A stretch of DNA of 64,000 nt from Candidatus Gastranaerophilales bacterium (GTDB lineage Bacteria > Cyanobacteriota > Vampirovibrionia > Gastranaerophilales > Gastranaerophilaceae). Positions 37,683 through 45,423 of the stretch are shown piece after piece. A program made the position numbers and the translations under genes. The number at the start of each line of letters is the position of its first letter. Position 1 is the first letter of the stretch. The notes beneath the pieces are model-generated. The model was not told where the DNA came from and made no database searches. It saw nothing but the letters and a program-made list of their open reading frames with translations. The stretch lies in assembly GCA_016280955.1 (NCBI GenBank), contig JAEEHV010000009.1:1-64000 (forward strand), in the 5' to 3' direction.

Positions 37683-37876
37683 TATCTCCCCACGCACTAT
37701 TTCTCACCACTATCATAACCTAAGCTTATAAACTTTTCAAATGATTAAGAATCGTTAAGTTTTCATCCGGTAAGAGATATGAAAATATACATTATTGTTT
37801 GATAATTTCATGTAAATAATTGTAAAAAATACGACTGTTAAAAGCAAAAAAATCTTTTCATTTGTTTTAATTTGTG

Positions 37877-37882
37877 TATAAT
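37877..37882 (+). promoter_or_regulatory. -10 box upstream of the uridine-kinase-like gene
   Basis: A perfect tataat 24 bases before the ATG at 37907. No good -35 hexamer is seen at the expected distance. Confidence 0.4.
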
Positions 37883-37906
37883 AGAACAAAGAAAGAATAG
37901 TTAATT

Positions 37907-38767
37907 ATGTTACAGAATATATCCAACACAAAATCAAAAAGTCCGTTAAAATCAAAAAATATTACCCGACCAATTTCAGTAAATGAAGAGATAGAAAGAT
38001 ATCTTTCAAATATTTTTGAGAAAGAGATGGCTGAAAAAGACGGAATATTAGTTAGCTATAACCCCTTTGTTATAAAGAAAATTGCAGGTTATTTATCAGG
38101 AAAAATTAAAATGCCGGCTTCGATTGGAATTGCAGGGGAAACGGCAAGCGGCAAATCAACAATTACAATGGATTTGATTGACACAATCGAATCTTTTGCT
38201 ACGGAATTTAATATTGAAGATGCAATAACACGTGTTAATACGGACGATTATTACTATGACCGTTCCGATATGGTTAAAGCAGCAGGAAGCTTTGCGGAAT
38301 TTGCAAAGAATTATGACCTTGATGTTCCTCAGGCATTGGAATTAGAACTCATGAGCAAACATATTAAGGAACTGTTGTCAGGAAAATCTACATATCTTCC
38401 GAAATATGACATGAGCGGCACTGCTATCCGCCATGATAACCATACACTTGCAAAGCCTTCCAAAATAATTATTTCGGAAGGTTTATTTACACTTACCGAA
38501 AAAGTAAGAGATGCTTTTGATTTTAAGATTTACGTCGATATTGCAGAAGATATTAAGAAAGAACGATTTTTTATAAGAGCAAAAGAACGTGGTCTTGGTG
38601 ATTCTGCCGAACATATTTATGCAAATGCCAATGAAAAAGCAGAAGTATATATAAGACCTTGCCAAACAAAAGCAGACATTGTTTTATCCGGTGCTGCAGA
38701 CAGAATTAAGTATAAAAACTTTTTGAATAAAATTATAGGAATTATTCAGGAATTATATCTATCTTAA
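37907..38767 (+). CDS. Uridine-kinase/phosphoribulokinase-family kinase
   Basis: A 286-residue P-loop kinase. Walker A is GETASGKS at 77-84, and RVNTDDYYYDRSDM follows near 105, the Asp-Asp-x-Tyr pattern of uridine kinases. STYLPKYDMSGTAIRHDN matches the nucleoside-binding 'P-x-Y-D' segment, and ISEGLF matches 'E-G'. The N-terminal ~65 residues are an extra, mostly polar extension. Uridine kinases make UMP from uridine; other family members act on ribulose 5-phosphate or pantothenate, so the substrate is not certain. Confidence 0.75.
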   Translation: MLQNISNTKSKSPLKSKNITRPISVNEEIERYLSNIFEKEMAEKDGILVSYNPFVIKKIAGYLSGKIKMPASIGIAGETASGKSTITMDLIDTIESFATEFNIEDAITRVNTDDYYYDRSDMVKAAGSFAEFAKNYDLDVPQALELELMSKHIKELLSGKSTYLPKYDMSGTAIRHDNHTLAKPSKIIISEGLFTLTEKVRDAFDFKIYVDIAEDIKKERFFIRAKERGLGDSAEHIYANANEKAEVYIRPCQTKADIVLSGAADRIKYKNFLNKIIGIIQELYLS

Positions 38768-38777
38768 GGAATAGTGT

Positions 38778-38963
38778 ATGAATGTACCAAAAGTTGATAT
38801 AAACGCAGGGCACAGAAAATGGTGCCGAAATTTTATGACCGAACAGGCAAAATCTTCAAATTTGGTAAGAGATTTCCTTAAACGTTCAAGAATGTATAAT
38901 CCATTCAGCTCAAACAAAAAAATTGATAATATTCTGAAACGTTACGGAAAAAGTTTTTGGTGA
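38778..38963 (+). CDS. Small basic hypothetical protein
   Basis: A 61-residue, Lys/Arg-rich protein (MNVPKVDINAGHRKWCRNFM, ending RYGKSFW) 10 bases after the kinase gene, with agga upstream of the ATG. No recognised family. The short gap suggests co-transcription with the kinase. Confidence 0.5.
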   Translation: MNVPKVDINAGHRKWCRNFMTEQAKSSNLVRDFLKRSRMYNPFSSNKKIDNILKRYGKSFW

Positions 38964-38971
38964 TATAATAA

Positions 38972-39153
38972 AATTAATCGGGACACTCTGCCGAACGTGA
39001 GTGAGCGGAGTGCGAAGCCTTAAAGGCTTGAAAGGATTAATTTATTCAAGACTTTAAGCGAAGACACGTTCAACGCGAACGAGCAAGACATCAATGGGTA
39101 GCAGCTTGGAAAGCAAGCCATAGAGTGTTAACAATTGAATAATTAATCGGGAC
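38972..39153. repeat. 13-base direct repeat flanking the structured element
   Basis: aattaatcgggac occurs at 38972-38984 and again at 39141-39153, 169 bases apart. The second copy includes the first six bases of tRNA-Pro. This could be a target-site duplication around an inserted element, or a remnant of a partial tandem duplication at the tRNA. Confidence 0.65.
38983..39128. ncRNA. Candidate structured RNA element upstream of tRNA-Pro
   Basis: About 146 bases with nested complementary segments: acactct (38983-38989) with agagtgt (39122-39128); gaacgtg (38993-38999) with cacgttc (39065-39071); a long hairpin of cttaaag-g-cttgaa (39019-39032) with ttcaag-a-ctttaag (39045-39058), 13 pairs around one mismatch; and gcttg/caagc (39104-39118) with a gaaag loop. 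No long reading frame crosses it. I do not recognise it as 4.5S, 6S, tmRNA or RNase P. Strand is not determined. It sits between 13-base direct repeats (separate entry). Confidence 0.5.
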
Positions 39154-39221
39154 GTAGCGCAGCTTGGTAGCGTACCACCTTGGGGTGGTGGGGGTCGCAG
39201 GTTCAAATCCTGTCGTTCCGA
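39148..39221 (+). tRNA. tRNA-Pro (anticodon GGG)
   Basis: Acceptor CGGGACG pairs with CGTTCCG; D arm GCGCAGCTTGGTAGCGT; anticodon stem CCACC/GGTGG with loop TTGGGGT, giving anticodon GGG; T arm GCAGGTTCAAATCCTGT; discriminator A. CCA is not encoded, unlike the tRNA-Glu in this window. A run of seven T follows directly. Confidence 0.95.
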
Positions 39222-39363
39222 TTTTTTTGTTACTTTTTTATTCTTGACGGACAGGTTTTTAACCTCTGTATCTGTGTATTTAATTGTTTAGGTTGCAAAT
39301 TGCAGATAGTTTGCTATTTTACGATTAGATAGTTGTTATCAAAAATTTAGTTTAACTTATTTA

Positions 39364-40371
39364 CTATGTTTTATTATATATACTGTCGGCTATTAAAAAA
39401 TTCATTCTTTTTATATCATAATTTTCTTCAAATTTGTTGCCGTTTTGATAAAATTTATTTAGTTCTTTATCATAATAATCTCCTGCTTTAAAAGTTTTAG
39501 CATCTATTTTGGGAATAGATGTGTACTTTTTAGGAAATTGTCTGTCCTCCATCATTTCTATATACAATCTGTCAGAGAAATCCCATCGGTTCGGTCTTGC
39601 CCAATATTCTGCATGAGGACAATCATCAAATATAAAGTTTTCATTTTTAAAACCATCGCATTGCGTAATTGGACAAAATTTTACTTTTTTACCTTCGTAA
39701 ATGTTTATTTCAGATAATGCAAGAAATTTTCGGAAATTTCGCAAGCTGTATCCTTCAAAGTTGTAGTCTGTTATAATAATTGGCTTTTTCGTAGTTCTTG
39801 CCAACTCATTGGTTAAACCAATTGTATCAAGGTATTTTTTATAAGCATTAACCAAATCCTGTGAAAAATTTTCAATATCCTTTGTATGCATGTGCGACAG
39901 AGGACAATACTTAACTTCTTCCCCTTGAAATTCCAAGTATTTTCCAAGGAATGCGGGAGAACGACCTAATGATACAAATATAAAACCATTCGGGAATTTT
40001 TTATGCATTTGCTCCGAAAAATATTTTCCGAAATTGAGAATAAAATTGATAGTTTTATTATCAGAATCCAATAAATATTTACCAATATCCCTCATCGTTG
40101 TTAATTCTTTTGGTAATAATTTTTTGTACTCTTTGAGCCCAAAAACAGAACTGCGATCTAATATTTTTTGTACATCCCATACAAGTTGTATATCCGGCAA
40201 CGAAGATTTAAATGATATATTTTCCCCATATTTATTAGGGTTTATGTTTATATTTGCACAATATGGATTATTTATAGCAGAAACTTTAGCTTTACTTTCA
40301 GATTTTTGACGGCTGAAGTATGTTCCTGCATATTTATTAGGCAATATATTATAATTACATGTAATATTCAC
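39364..40371 (-). CDS. Hypothetical protein with FKS leader and phosphoribosyltransferase-like segment
   Basis: A 335-residue protein with a GTG start at 40371 (aagaaag upstream). The N-terminal ~55 residues are Asn/Tyr-rich and end in GENISFKSSLPD. Residues ~130-150 (KFPNGFIFVSLGRSPAFLGKYL) and ~215-225 (KPIIITDYNFEGYSLRNF) sit in the places and have the strand-loop character of phosphoribosyltransferases, where the second would be the PRPP loop, but the acidic pair is not standard. I do not recognise a family. It is divergent from the RYAGPP-repeat gene, 125 bases away. Confidence 0.6.
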   Translation of the reverse strand: MNITCNYNILPNKYAGTYFSRQKSESKAKVSAINNPYCANININPNKYGENISFKSSLPDIQLVWDVQKILDRSSVFGLKEYKKLLPKELTTMRDIGKYLLDSDNKTINFILNFGKYFSEQMHKKFPNGFIFVSLGRSPAFLGKYLEFQGEEVKYCPLSHMHTKDIENFSQDLVNAYKKYLDTIGLTNELARTTKKPIIITDYNFEGYSLRNFRKFLALSEINIYEGKKVKFCPITQCDGFKNENFIFDDCPHAEYWARPNRWDFSDRLYIEMMEDRQFPKKYTSIPKIDAKTFKAGDYYDKELNKFYQNGNKFEENYDIKRMNFLIADSIYNKT

Positions 40372-40442
40372 AATATTAAAACTTTCTTATAATGCAAAAA
40401 CCTGTAATAAATATTTTTGCTACATACCAGCAGTTATACTTG

Positions 40443-40471
40443 CTTGTGTTTTTTCTAATCCATGATATAAT
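40443..40471 (+). promoter_or_regulatory. Promoter of the RYAGPP-repeat gene
   Basis: An extended -10 (tg-a-tataat, hexamer 40466-40471) with a TTGTGT at 40444-40449 as a partial -35 (16-base spacer). The leader then carries aaaagga before the ATG at 40497. Confidence 0.55.
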
Positions 40472-40496
40472 AACATATATAAAAGGAATATATATC

Positions 40497-40979
40497 ATGG
40501 CAAAAAATTCAGAAAATTTTAATAAGCAAATAACTGCTTATGTTGTTTTGTCGGCATCATTGGTTATGCCTGCTGTTATTGGAGAACCGGCTGCTGTAAG
40601 TGCAGATCCGATGATTGTAAATCCTGTTAATATACAAGCTCCAATGTTGAGGTATGCCGGGCCGCCAAATCCTGCAGTTGATATTACGCCTGTTGCTCCG
40701 GTAGTAAGGTATGCCGGGCCGCCGAATCCTGCTATTATTGATGCTGTACCTGTAAATATTAAGACTCCGGATACCGGTCTTGTTCCGGTAATGAGATATG
40801 CCGGACCGCCAAACCCTGCAATGTATTCGGAAGCGACTAAAAATGCTGTTCCTGCTTCACTTTCTACACAGGCATCACAGATGAATGTACAGATAAATAG
40901 TAATCTTGGTCCAATAAATAATAATGTAAATAACTTTGGCGGCATTCAGATTGCTCCCGACCATTTTATATTTAAGTAG
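40497..40979 (+). CDS. Secreted-type repeat protein, putative precursor for radical SAM modification
   Basis: 160 residues from the ATG at 40497 (aaaagga upstream); an in-frame ATG at 40392 lies before the promoter and is rejected. The N-terminus has charged residues then a hydrophobic stretch (ITAYVVLSASLVMPAVIG) ending near AAVSA, as in a Sec signal peptide. Three copies of RYAGPPNPA begin at residues 52, 71 and 100, each preceded by Met/Val/Leu and a 'P-V/M' pair and separated by Pro/Val/Ile-rich spacers. The C-terminal 45 residues are Asn/Gln-rich with NNFGGIQIAPDHF. The radical SAM gene follows after 8 bases. Precursor role is inference from repeats, signal and partner. Confidence 0.75.
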   Translation: MAKNSENFNKQITAYVVLSASLVMPAVIGEPAAVSADPMIVNPVNIQAPMLRYAGPPNPAVDITPVAPVVRYAGPPNPAIIDAVPVNIKTPDTGLVPVMRYAGPPNPAMYSEATKNAVPASLSTQASQMNVQINSNLGPINNNVNNFGGIQIAPDHFIFK

Positions 40980-40987
40980 GATTTAAA

Positions 40988-42019
40988 ATGTATAAATTAA
41001 ACACAGTGGTTTGGGAAATAACTTTAAAGTGCAATATTCATTGCCTTCATTGTGGTTCTTCTGCTGATTACAATGCCAGAAACAATGAACTATCTACATC
41101 AGAAGCTTTGGATTTGATTGAACAATTGTCAGATTTGGGGTGCCGTAGAGTTGTGTTATCAGGAGGCGAACCATTTTTAAGGCAAGACTGGGCCGTTTTA
41201 TCTTTAAGAATAAGAGACCTCGGTATGCATGTGTCATATATCTCTAACGGTTATGTTATAAATGATGATATTATTGATTTATTAAAAATAATTCAGCCGA
41301 TTGGTATAAGTTTTAGTTTAGACGGTTCTAATGCTGATACCCATGATTATATAAGAGGGAAAAAAGGTGTATTTGAACGTTGCATCAAGGCTCTGCATGA
41401 CACAACAAAAGCTGGTTTGTATTCTTCTGCCGTAACTTCTGTTCATAAAAAGAATATTAATGAATTAGAAGACATTTTAGCTATACTGCTTGATAACGGT
41501 GTACATGCATGGCAAGTTCAAACAGCAACTCCACAGGGAAGAATGCCTAAAGAATTAGCACTGAATGATGAAGAATATTACAGACTTGCGGAATTTATAT
41601 CTGACAAAAGAAAAAAATATAATAATCTTATAAATATATACGAAGCTGATTGTGTAGGTTATTATTCATCAATCTTGGACGGCTTGTATTGTAAAAGCTG
41701 GGTAGGCTGTCAGGCAGGTTTACAGGTTCTTGGCATTGAAAGTGACGGAGCAATTAAAGGTTGTCTTTCCCTGCACGGAGAGCCGTTTATTGAAGGTAAC
41801 GTAAGGGAGAAACCTTTGCGTGAAATCTGGGAATCTAAAGACGGATTTAAGTTCAACAGACGTTTTTCTCCCGATTTATTGCAGGGAATATGCAAAAATT
41901 GTAAATGGGGTGCAATCTGCAGGGGTGGTTGTACCGAGAAAGCGATAACCTGTACGGGCAGTCCTTATGAAAGTCCTTACTGTCTTTATAACTATGAAAA
42001 GACTCATAATAATTCCTGA
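40988..42019 (+). CDS. Radical SAM/SPASM peptide-modifying enzyme
   Basis: 343 residues. The radical SAM cluster is Cys15-x3-Cys19-x2-Cys22 (CNIHCLHC), with GGEPF at 59-63. The C-terminal SPASM domain has Cys235, Cys241 and Cys259, then Cys302-x2-Cys305-x5-Cys311-x3-Cys315 and Cys322/Cys332, enough for two auxiliary 4Fe-4S clusters. SPASM enzymes mostly modify ribosomal peptides (C-C, thioether or ether crosslinks, epimerisation). It follows the RYAGPP-repeat gene by 8 bases in an evident operon. No leader-binding RRE domain is visible in the N-terminus. The chemistry cannot be told from sequence. Confidence 0.9.
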   Translation: MYKLNTVVWEITLKCNIHCLHCGSSADYNARNNELSTSEALDLIEQLSDLGCRRVVLSGGEPFLRQDWAVLSLRIRDLGMHVSYISNGYVINDDIIDLLKIIQPIGISFSLDGSNADTHDYIRGKKGVFERCIKALHDTTKAGLYSSAVTSVHKKNINELEDILAILLDNGVHAWQVQTATPQGRMPKELALNDEEYYRLAEFISDKRKKYNNLINIYEADCVGYYSSILDGLYCKSWVGCQAGLQVLGIESDGAIKGCLSLHGEPFIEGNVREKPLREIWESKDGFKFNRRFSPDLLQGICKNCKWGAICRGGCTEKAITCTGSPYESPYCLYNYEKTHNNS

Positions 42020-42558
42020 AGTAAATTGTTTGCCTGTGTAAACTGAGGATTTAATTCAAGAGATTTTTTGACATTTATGATTGCATTGTCTTTGTCTTTT
42101 AAACCCCAGTATGCCAATCCGATATCATAGTAATTCTTAAAATATTTTTCATCCAGTAAAATAGATTTTTTAAAATAATTTATTGCCAATTTATAATCAT
42201 TATTCAAAATCCATAAATTCCCATATAAATTGTATGCTTCAGCATCCTGCGGTGCATATTTGATAGCTTGTTCAAGATATGTTTTTGCAATATCAAAATC
42301 TTTAATAACATCAATATAAATTCTTGCAAGATTATTTAATGAGCGAACATTGCCGGAATCCAAAGCAATCGACTTTTTGTAATATGCTACGGACATTTCG
42401 TATTCTCCCAGTACATCATATACAAGTCCTATGCTGTAATAACTTACCGAATTATCCAAATTTTCCGATAAAATTTTGTAGTATAGTTTCAGCGATTCTT
42501 TATATTGACCGCTATAGTACAGGTTGTATGCATCAGTAAGAGTTTTTTTAATATCCAT
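42004..42558 (-). CDS. TPR-repeat protein
   Basis: A 184-residue protein made of about five tetratricopeptide repeats (ESLKLYYKILSENLDNSVSYYSIGL split; EAYNLYGNLWILNNDYKLAINYF; KNYYDIGLAYWGLKDKDNAI). No signal or membrane segment. It is convergent with the radical SAM gene and overlaps its last 16 bases, so its role in that system is not implied. A gagaag site precedes the ATG. Confidence 0.85.
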   Translation of the reverse strand: MDIKKTLTDAYNLYYSGQYKESLKLYYKILSENLDNSVSYYSIGLVYDVLGEYEMSVAYYKKSIALDSGNVRSLNNLARIYIDVIKDFDIAKTYLEQAIKYAPQDAEAYNLYGNLWILNNDYKLAINYFKKSILLDEKYFKNYYDIGLAYWGLKDKDNAIINVKKSLELNPQFTQANNLLQELL

Positions 42559-42642
42559 AAATCTTCTCGCTTAATTTTCTTAATATAATTGATTATATTA
42601 AAAAATATCCAAACATACAAACTTTTGTGTTATTACTTTTTT

Positions 42643-43107
42643 ATGGAAAAATCTTATTACAAATCACCGATTGGAATTCTAGAAATTGTATGTGAAGACA
42701 ATAAACTTATTACACTAAAAATCAGCAAAAACAAACAAGCGGAAAACAACGATTCCGATTTAATAAAAAAAATAAAATCTCAGTTAGATGAATATTTTTT
42801 CGGAAAACGGAAAAATTTTGATATCAGAATAAACCCTCAAGGAACAGTTTTTCAACAAAAAGTATGGTGTGAATTACAAAAAATTCCTTACGGTCAGACA
42901 ATGAGTTATTCTGATATTGCAATAAAAACAGGAAATATTAATGCCCAAAGAGCCGTTGGTTCTGCCTGCAACAAAAATCCCATAATGATAATTATCCCGT
43001 GTCACAGAGTTATTTCAAAAAACGGAACTATCGGCGGTTTTGCTTATGGTGATTTCGTAAAGCACAAATTACTAAAAATAGAAAATATTGTTACAGATAA
43101 AACCTGA
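42643..43107 (+). CDS. ogt: Methylated-DNA--[protein]-cysteine S-methyltransferase
   Basis: 154 residues from the ATG at 42643; a farther upstream ATG at 42589 overlaps the -10 tataat (42584-42589) and is rejected. The DNA-binding helix-turn-helix GTVFQQKVWCELQKIPYGQTMSY leads to the active-site IPCHRV (Cys acceptor) and GGFAYGDFVKHKLL. It removes methyl groups from O6-alkylguanine by a suicide reaction. No Ada-type regulatory domain. Single gene just before the glycan locus. Confidence 0.93.
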   Translation: MEKSYYKSPIGILEIVCEDNKLITLKISKNKQAENNDSDLIKKIKSQLDEYFFGKRKNFDIRINPQGTVFQQKVWCELQKIPYGQTMSYSDIAIKTGNINAQRAVGSACNKNPIMIIIPCHRVISKNGTIGGFAYGDFVKHKLLKIENIVTDKT

Positions 43108-43184
43108 CATTTATTAAATCGAAAAATTATGCTATTATGTAGAATATATTGCAAGCTAAAAAACTTGTTTATAAGAGGGGGTAT

Positions 43185-43586
43185 ATGAACTATAAGTTAA
43201 TTGATATGAATCTTTTTGGGGATGAAAACGGAAGGTTAATATCAATCCAGCAAAATAGTAATTGTGACTTTGATATAAAGAGAGTTTTTTACATTTTTGA
43301 TACCAAACCGGGGATTGTAAGAGGAGCACATGCTAACAGAAATTCTGAATTTTTGCTGATAGCAATTAACGGCAGCTGTAAAGTTAAAATTGATGACGGT
43401 AAAAATGTTGAAATAGTAGAACTCAACTCTCCCCATATAGCTTTGTATTTAGACAAAATGTTATGGAAAGAGATGTACGATTTTTCTTATAATGCAATTT
43501 TGCTTGTATGTACTAATACCGAATATGATGAAAAAGAATATATAAGGAATTATCAATCATATCTGGAGGCGGTTGGTAATGCTTGA
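43185..43586 (+). CDS. FdtA/QdtA-type sugar 3,4-ketoisomerase (cupin)
   Basis: 133 residues from the ATG at 43185 (gaggggg upstream). The cupin core RGAHANRNSEFLLIAINGSCKV and LDKMLWKEMYDFS match dTDP-4-keto-6-deoxyglucose 3,4-ketoisomerases (R-G-x-H-A-H...). The product is a 3-keto sugar that a PLP aminotransferase turns into a 3-amino-3,6-dideoxyhexose; that partner (DegT family) lies at 52.99 kb. It is the first gene of the glycan locus, overlapping the FkbH-like gene by 8 bases. Final sugar (Fuc3N versus Qui3N) cannot be told. Confidence 0.8.
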   Translation: MNYKLIDMNLFGDENGRLISIQQNSNCDFDIKRVFYIFDTKPGIVRGAHANRNSEFLLIAINGSCKVKIDDGKNVEIVELNSPHIALYLDKMLWKEMYDFSYNAILLVCTNTEYDEKEYIRNYQSYLEAVGNA

Positions 43587-45156
43587 ATCTCAAAATTTGA
43601 TTTTTGAACAAAATTTATCAAGAATAGAACTTTTAAACTACAAGCCAAAATCAGATAATATAAAAAAAATTTCCGTGTACAGAAATCACTCTTTTGAACT
43701 TGTAGAAAATACTATCCCTTTATACCTTGATTATGCCGGAATAAAAGCAATATTTAGCTATAGTGATTATGATGACTCAATGAGCTTTTTGGATATTGAT
43801 TTAACCTCCGATATGCTGATTCTGTGGATAGATTTAACCCGTTATAAAGAAGGTTCGGAAGATTTTATAAAAGAAAGAATTAATTATCTTTCCGAAATTT
43901 ATTCCGGACAAATTTTATTCGTTCCGTTTGGGGGAAATATAACTCTGAATCTACCAAATATTACCGTATTTGATTTATCGGAAATTGAAAAATTTTTAGG
44001 CGAAAAATATACCGATTTAAGAATGGAAACATTTTCCGGCACAAAACTGAGTTCGAAAGCATTATTAATGATATCAAAAGAGCTTGGTTTAAAATATATT
44101 CCTGCCTGTCTTTTAACCCCGATAAAAGCAGTCATCGTTGATTTGGATAATACTTTGTATAAAGGTGTTCTCGGTGAAGACGGTTATAAAAATATTGAAT
44201 TGACGGAAGGACATAAAAAGCTGCAGCAAAAACTTGCAGAATTGGAGTCAAAAGGATTTTTTATCTGTGTTGCGTCAAAAAATGAACCTGAAGACGTTAA
44301 AGAGCTGTTCAAAATGAGGGACGATTTTCCGCTAAAACCGGATAAAATCACAAAATTCTGTGTTTCCTGGAATCCTAAACCAGAAGCAATAAGAGAATTA
44401 AAGAGTTTTTTGAATATAAATGAAAAAGATATGCTGTTTATTGATGATAACATTGGTGAAATTGTTTCCGTCAAAGAGCAGTTTCCTGATATAAATATTA
44501 TTCTTGCACAGGATAATGCCCAAAAAACATTGGAAATATTGTCAAATTATCCCCGTATGACAAAATTTAATATTAATTATGAAGACTTAATCCGTAAACA
44601 AGACACTCAGCTCAATGAACGCAGAAAAATGTTACAGGAAACATTGTCCGGCGAAGAATTTTTAAAAACTTTGGAAATGGAACTGACATACTATTTTAAC
44701 AACAAATCTCAGATAAAAAGATTTTCTGAACTTGCAAACAAGACTAATCAGTTCATCTTTTCATATAAAAGATATTCCGAAAAAGAAACTGAAAATTTAA
44801 TGAATGATAAAAATTCGCTCATCATAACCGTATCGCTCAAAGATAAGCTTTCAGACAGTGGTATTATCGGAGGGCTTGTTTTCAGAAACTGTTTTGATTA
44901 TATAAATATTGAAGAAGTTTTTGTAAGCTGCAGAGCTTTAGGGCGGGGAATTGATAAAAATATTGTTATTTATCCGATAAAACTGGCAACGGAATATTTT
45001 AATAATAACAAAGTTTGCCTGAATTTTACCAAAGGTGAAAGGAATAAACCGGCAGAAAATTTTATAAACGAGTATCTGAAAAATTTAATAAACAAAGCCG
45101 GAGTATTCGATAACAAAATCAATAATGATTATTTAACCGTAAAAATTGAGGGGTAA
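43579..45156 (+). CDS. FkbH-like HAD protein
   Basis: 525 residues from the ATG at 43579 (ggagg 10 bases upstream). Residues 1-180 are an N-terminal SGNH-like/unknown domain. The HAD core begins VIVDLDNTLYKGVLGEDG near 188, with FICVASKNE, SWNPKPEAI and MLFIDDN. The C-terminal third (KRFSELANKTNQFIFSYKRY; IINIEEVFVSCRALGRGI-like) is GNAT-like. FkbH proteins load a glyceryl group from 1,3-bisphosphoglycerate onto an acyl carrier protein; the ACP gene is next. In glycan loci they are thought to supply glyceryl-type decorations. Substrate here is inference. Confidence 0.8.
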   Translation: MLESQNLIFEQNLSRIELLNYKPKSDNIKKISVYRNHSFELVENTIPLYLDYAGIKAIFSYSDYDDSMSFLDIDLTSDMLILWIDLTRYKEGSEDFIKERINYLSEIYSGQILFVPFGGNITLNLPNITVFDLSEIEKFLGEKYTDLRMETFSGTKLSSKALLMISKELGLKYIPACLLTPIKAVIVDLDNTLYKGVLGEDGYKNIELTEGHKKLQQKLAELESKGFFICVASKNEPEDVKELFKMRDDFPLKPDKITKFCVSWNPKPEAIRELKSFLNINEKDMLFIDDNIGEIVSVKEQFPDINIILAQDNAQKTLEILSNYPRMTKFNINYEDLIRKQDTQLNERRKMLQETLSGEEFLKTLEMELTYYFNNKSQIKRFSELANKTNQFIFSYKRYSEKETENLMNDKNSLIITVSLKDKLSDSGIIGGLVFRNCFDYINIEEVFVSCRALGRGIDKNIVIYPIKLATEYFNNNKVCLNFTKGERNKPAENFINEYLKNLINKAGVFDNKINNDYLTVKIEG

Positions 45157-45198
45157 ACATTTAGGGGTAAATATTTAGGGGGTAAATTTTAAGGGGTA
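45150..45198 (+). repeat. Short tandem repeats of ggggtaaa-attta before the ACP gene
   Basis: Three to four copies of a 14-16-base unit (ggggtaaacattta, ggggtaaatattta, ggggtaaatttta, ggggta). The first covers the FkbH stop codon, and the last serves as the ribosome site of the ACP gene. Confidence 0.7.
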
Positions 45199-45204
45199 GT
45201 AAAA

Positions 45205-45423
45205 ATGGAAAATAAAATTATAAACATTATTTCTTCCGTTACATCAATACCGGAGGATGAATTAAAGAAAAATACAGACGATGAAAACTTATGGGATTCA
45301 ATCCAAAAAGTTGAAATAGTTTTGGGGATAGAAGAAGAATTTGATATAATGTTTGAACAGGAAGAAATTGCAAATATGACAAATATTGCAAATATCTGTA
45401 AAATTACCGGGGAGAAGCTATAA
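45205..45423 (+). CDS. Acyl carrier protein
   Basis: A 72-residue acyl-carrier-protein domain with the phosphopantetheine serine in LWDSIQKVEIV (Ser32) and the usual four-helix pattern. It differs from fatty-acid ACP (which has DSLD) and is adjacent to an FkbH-like gene, so it is probably a dedicated carrier for that pathway. aaggggt lies eight bases before the ATG. Confidence 0.9.
   Translation: MENKIINIISSVTSIPEDELKKNTDDENLWDSIQKVEIVLGIEEEFDIMFEQEEIANMTNIANICKITGEKL

Noticed and set aside
40538-40945. 135-codon minus-strand frame with repeats GFGGPAYL
   Set aside because: It is the reverse-strand shadow of the RYAGPPNPA repeat gene; the plus-strand gene has the promoter, ribosome site and operon partner.
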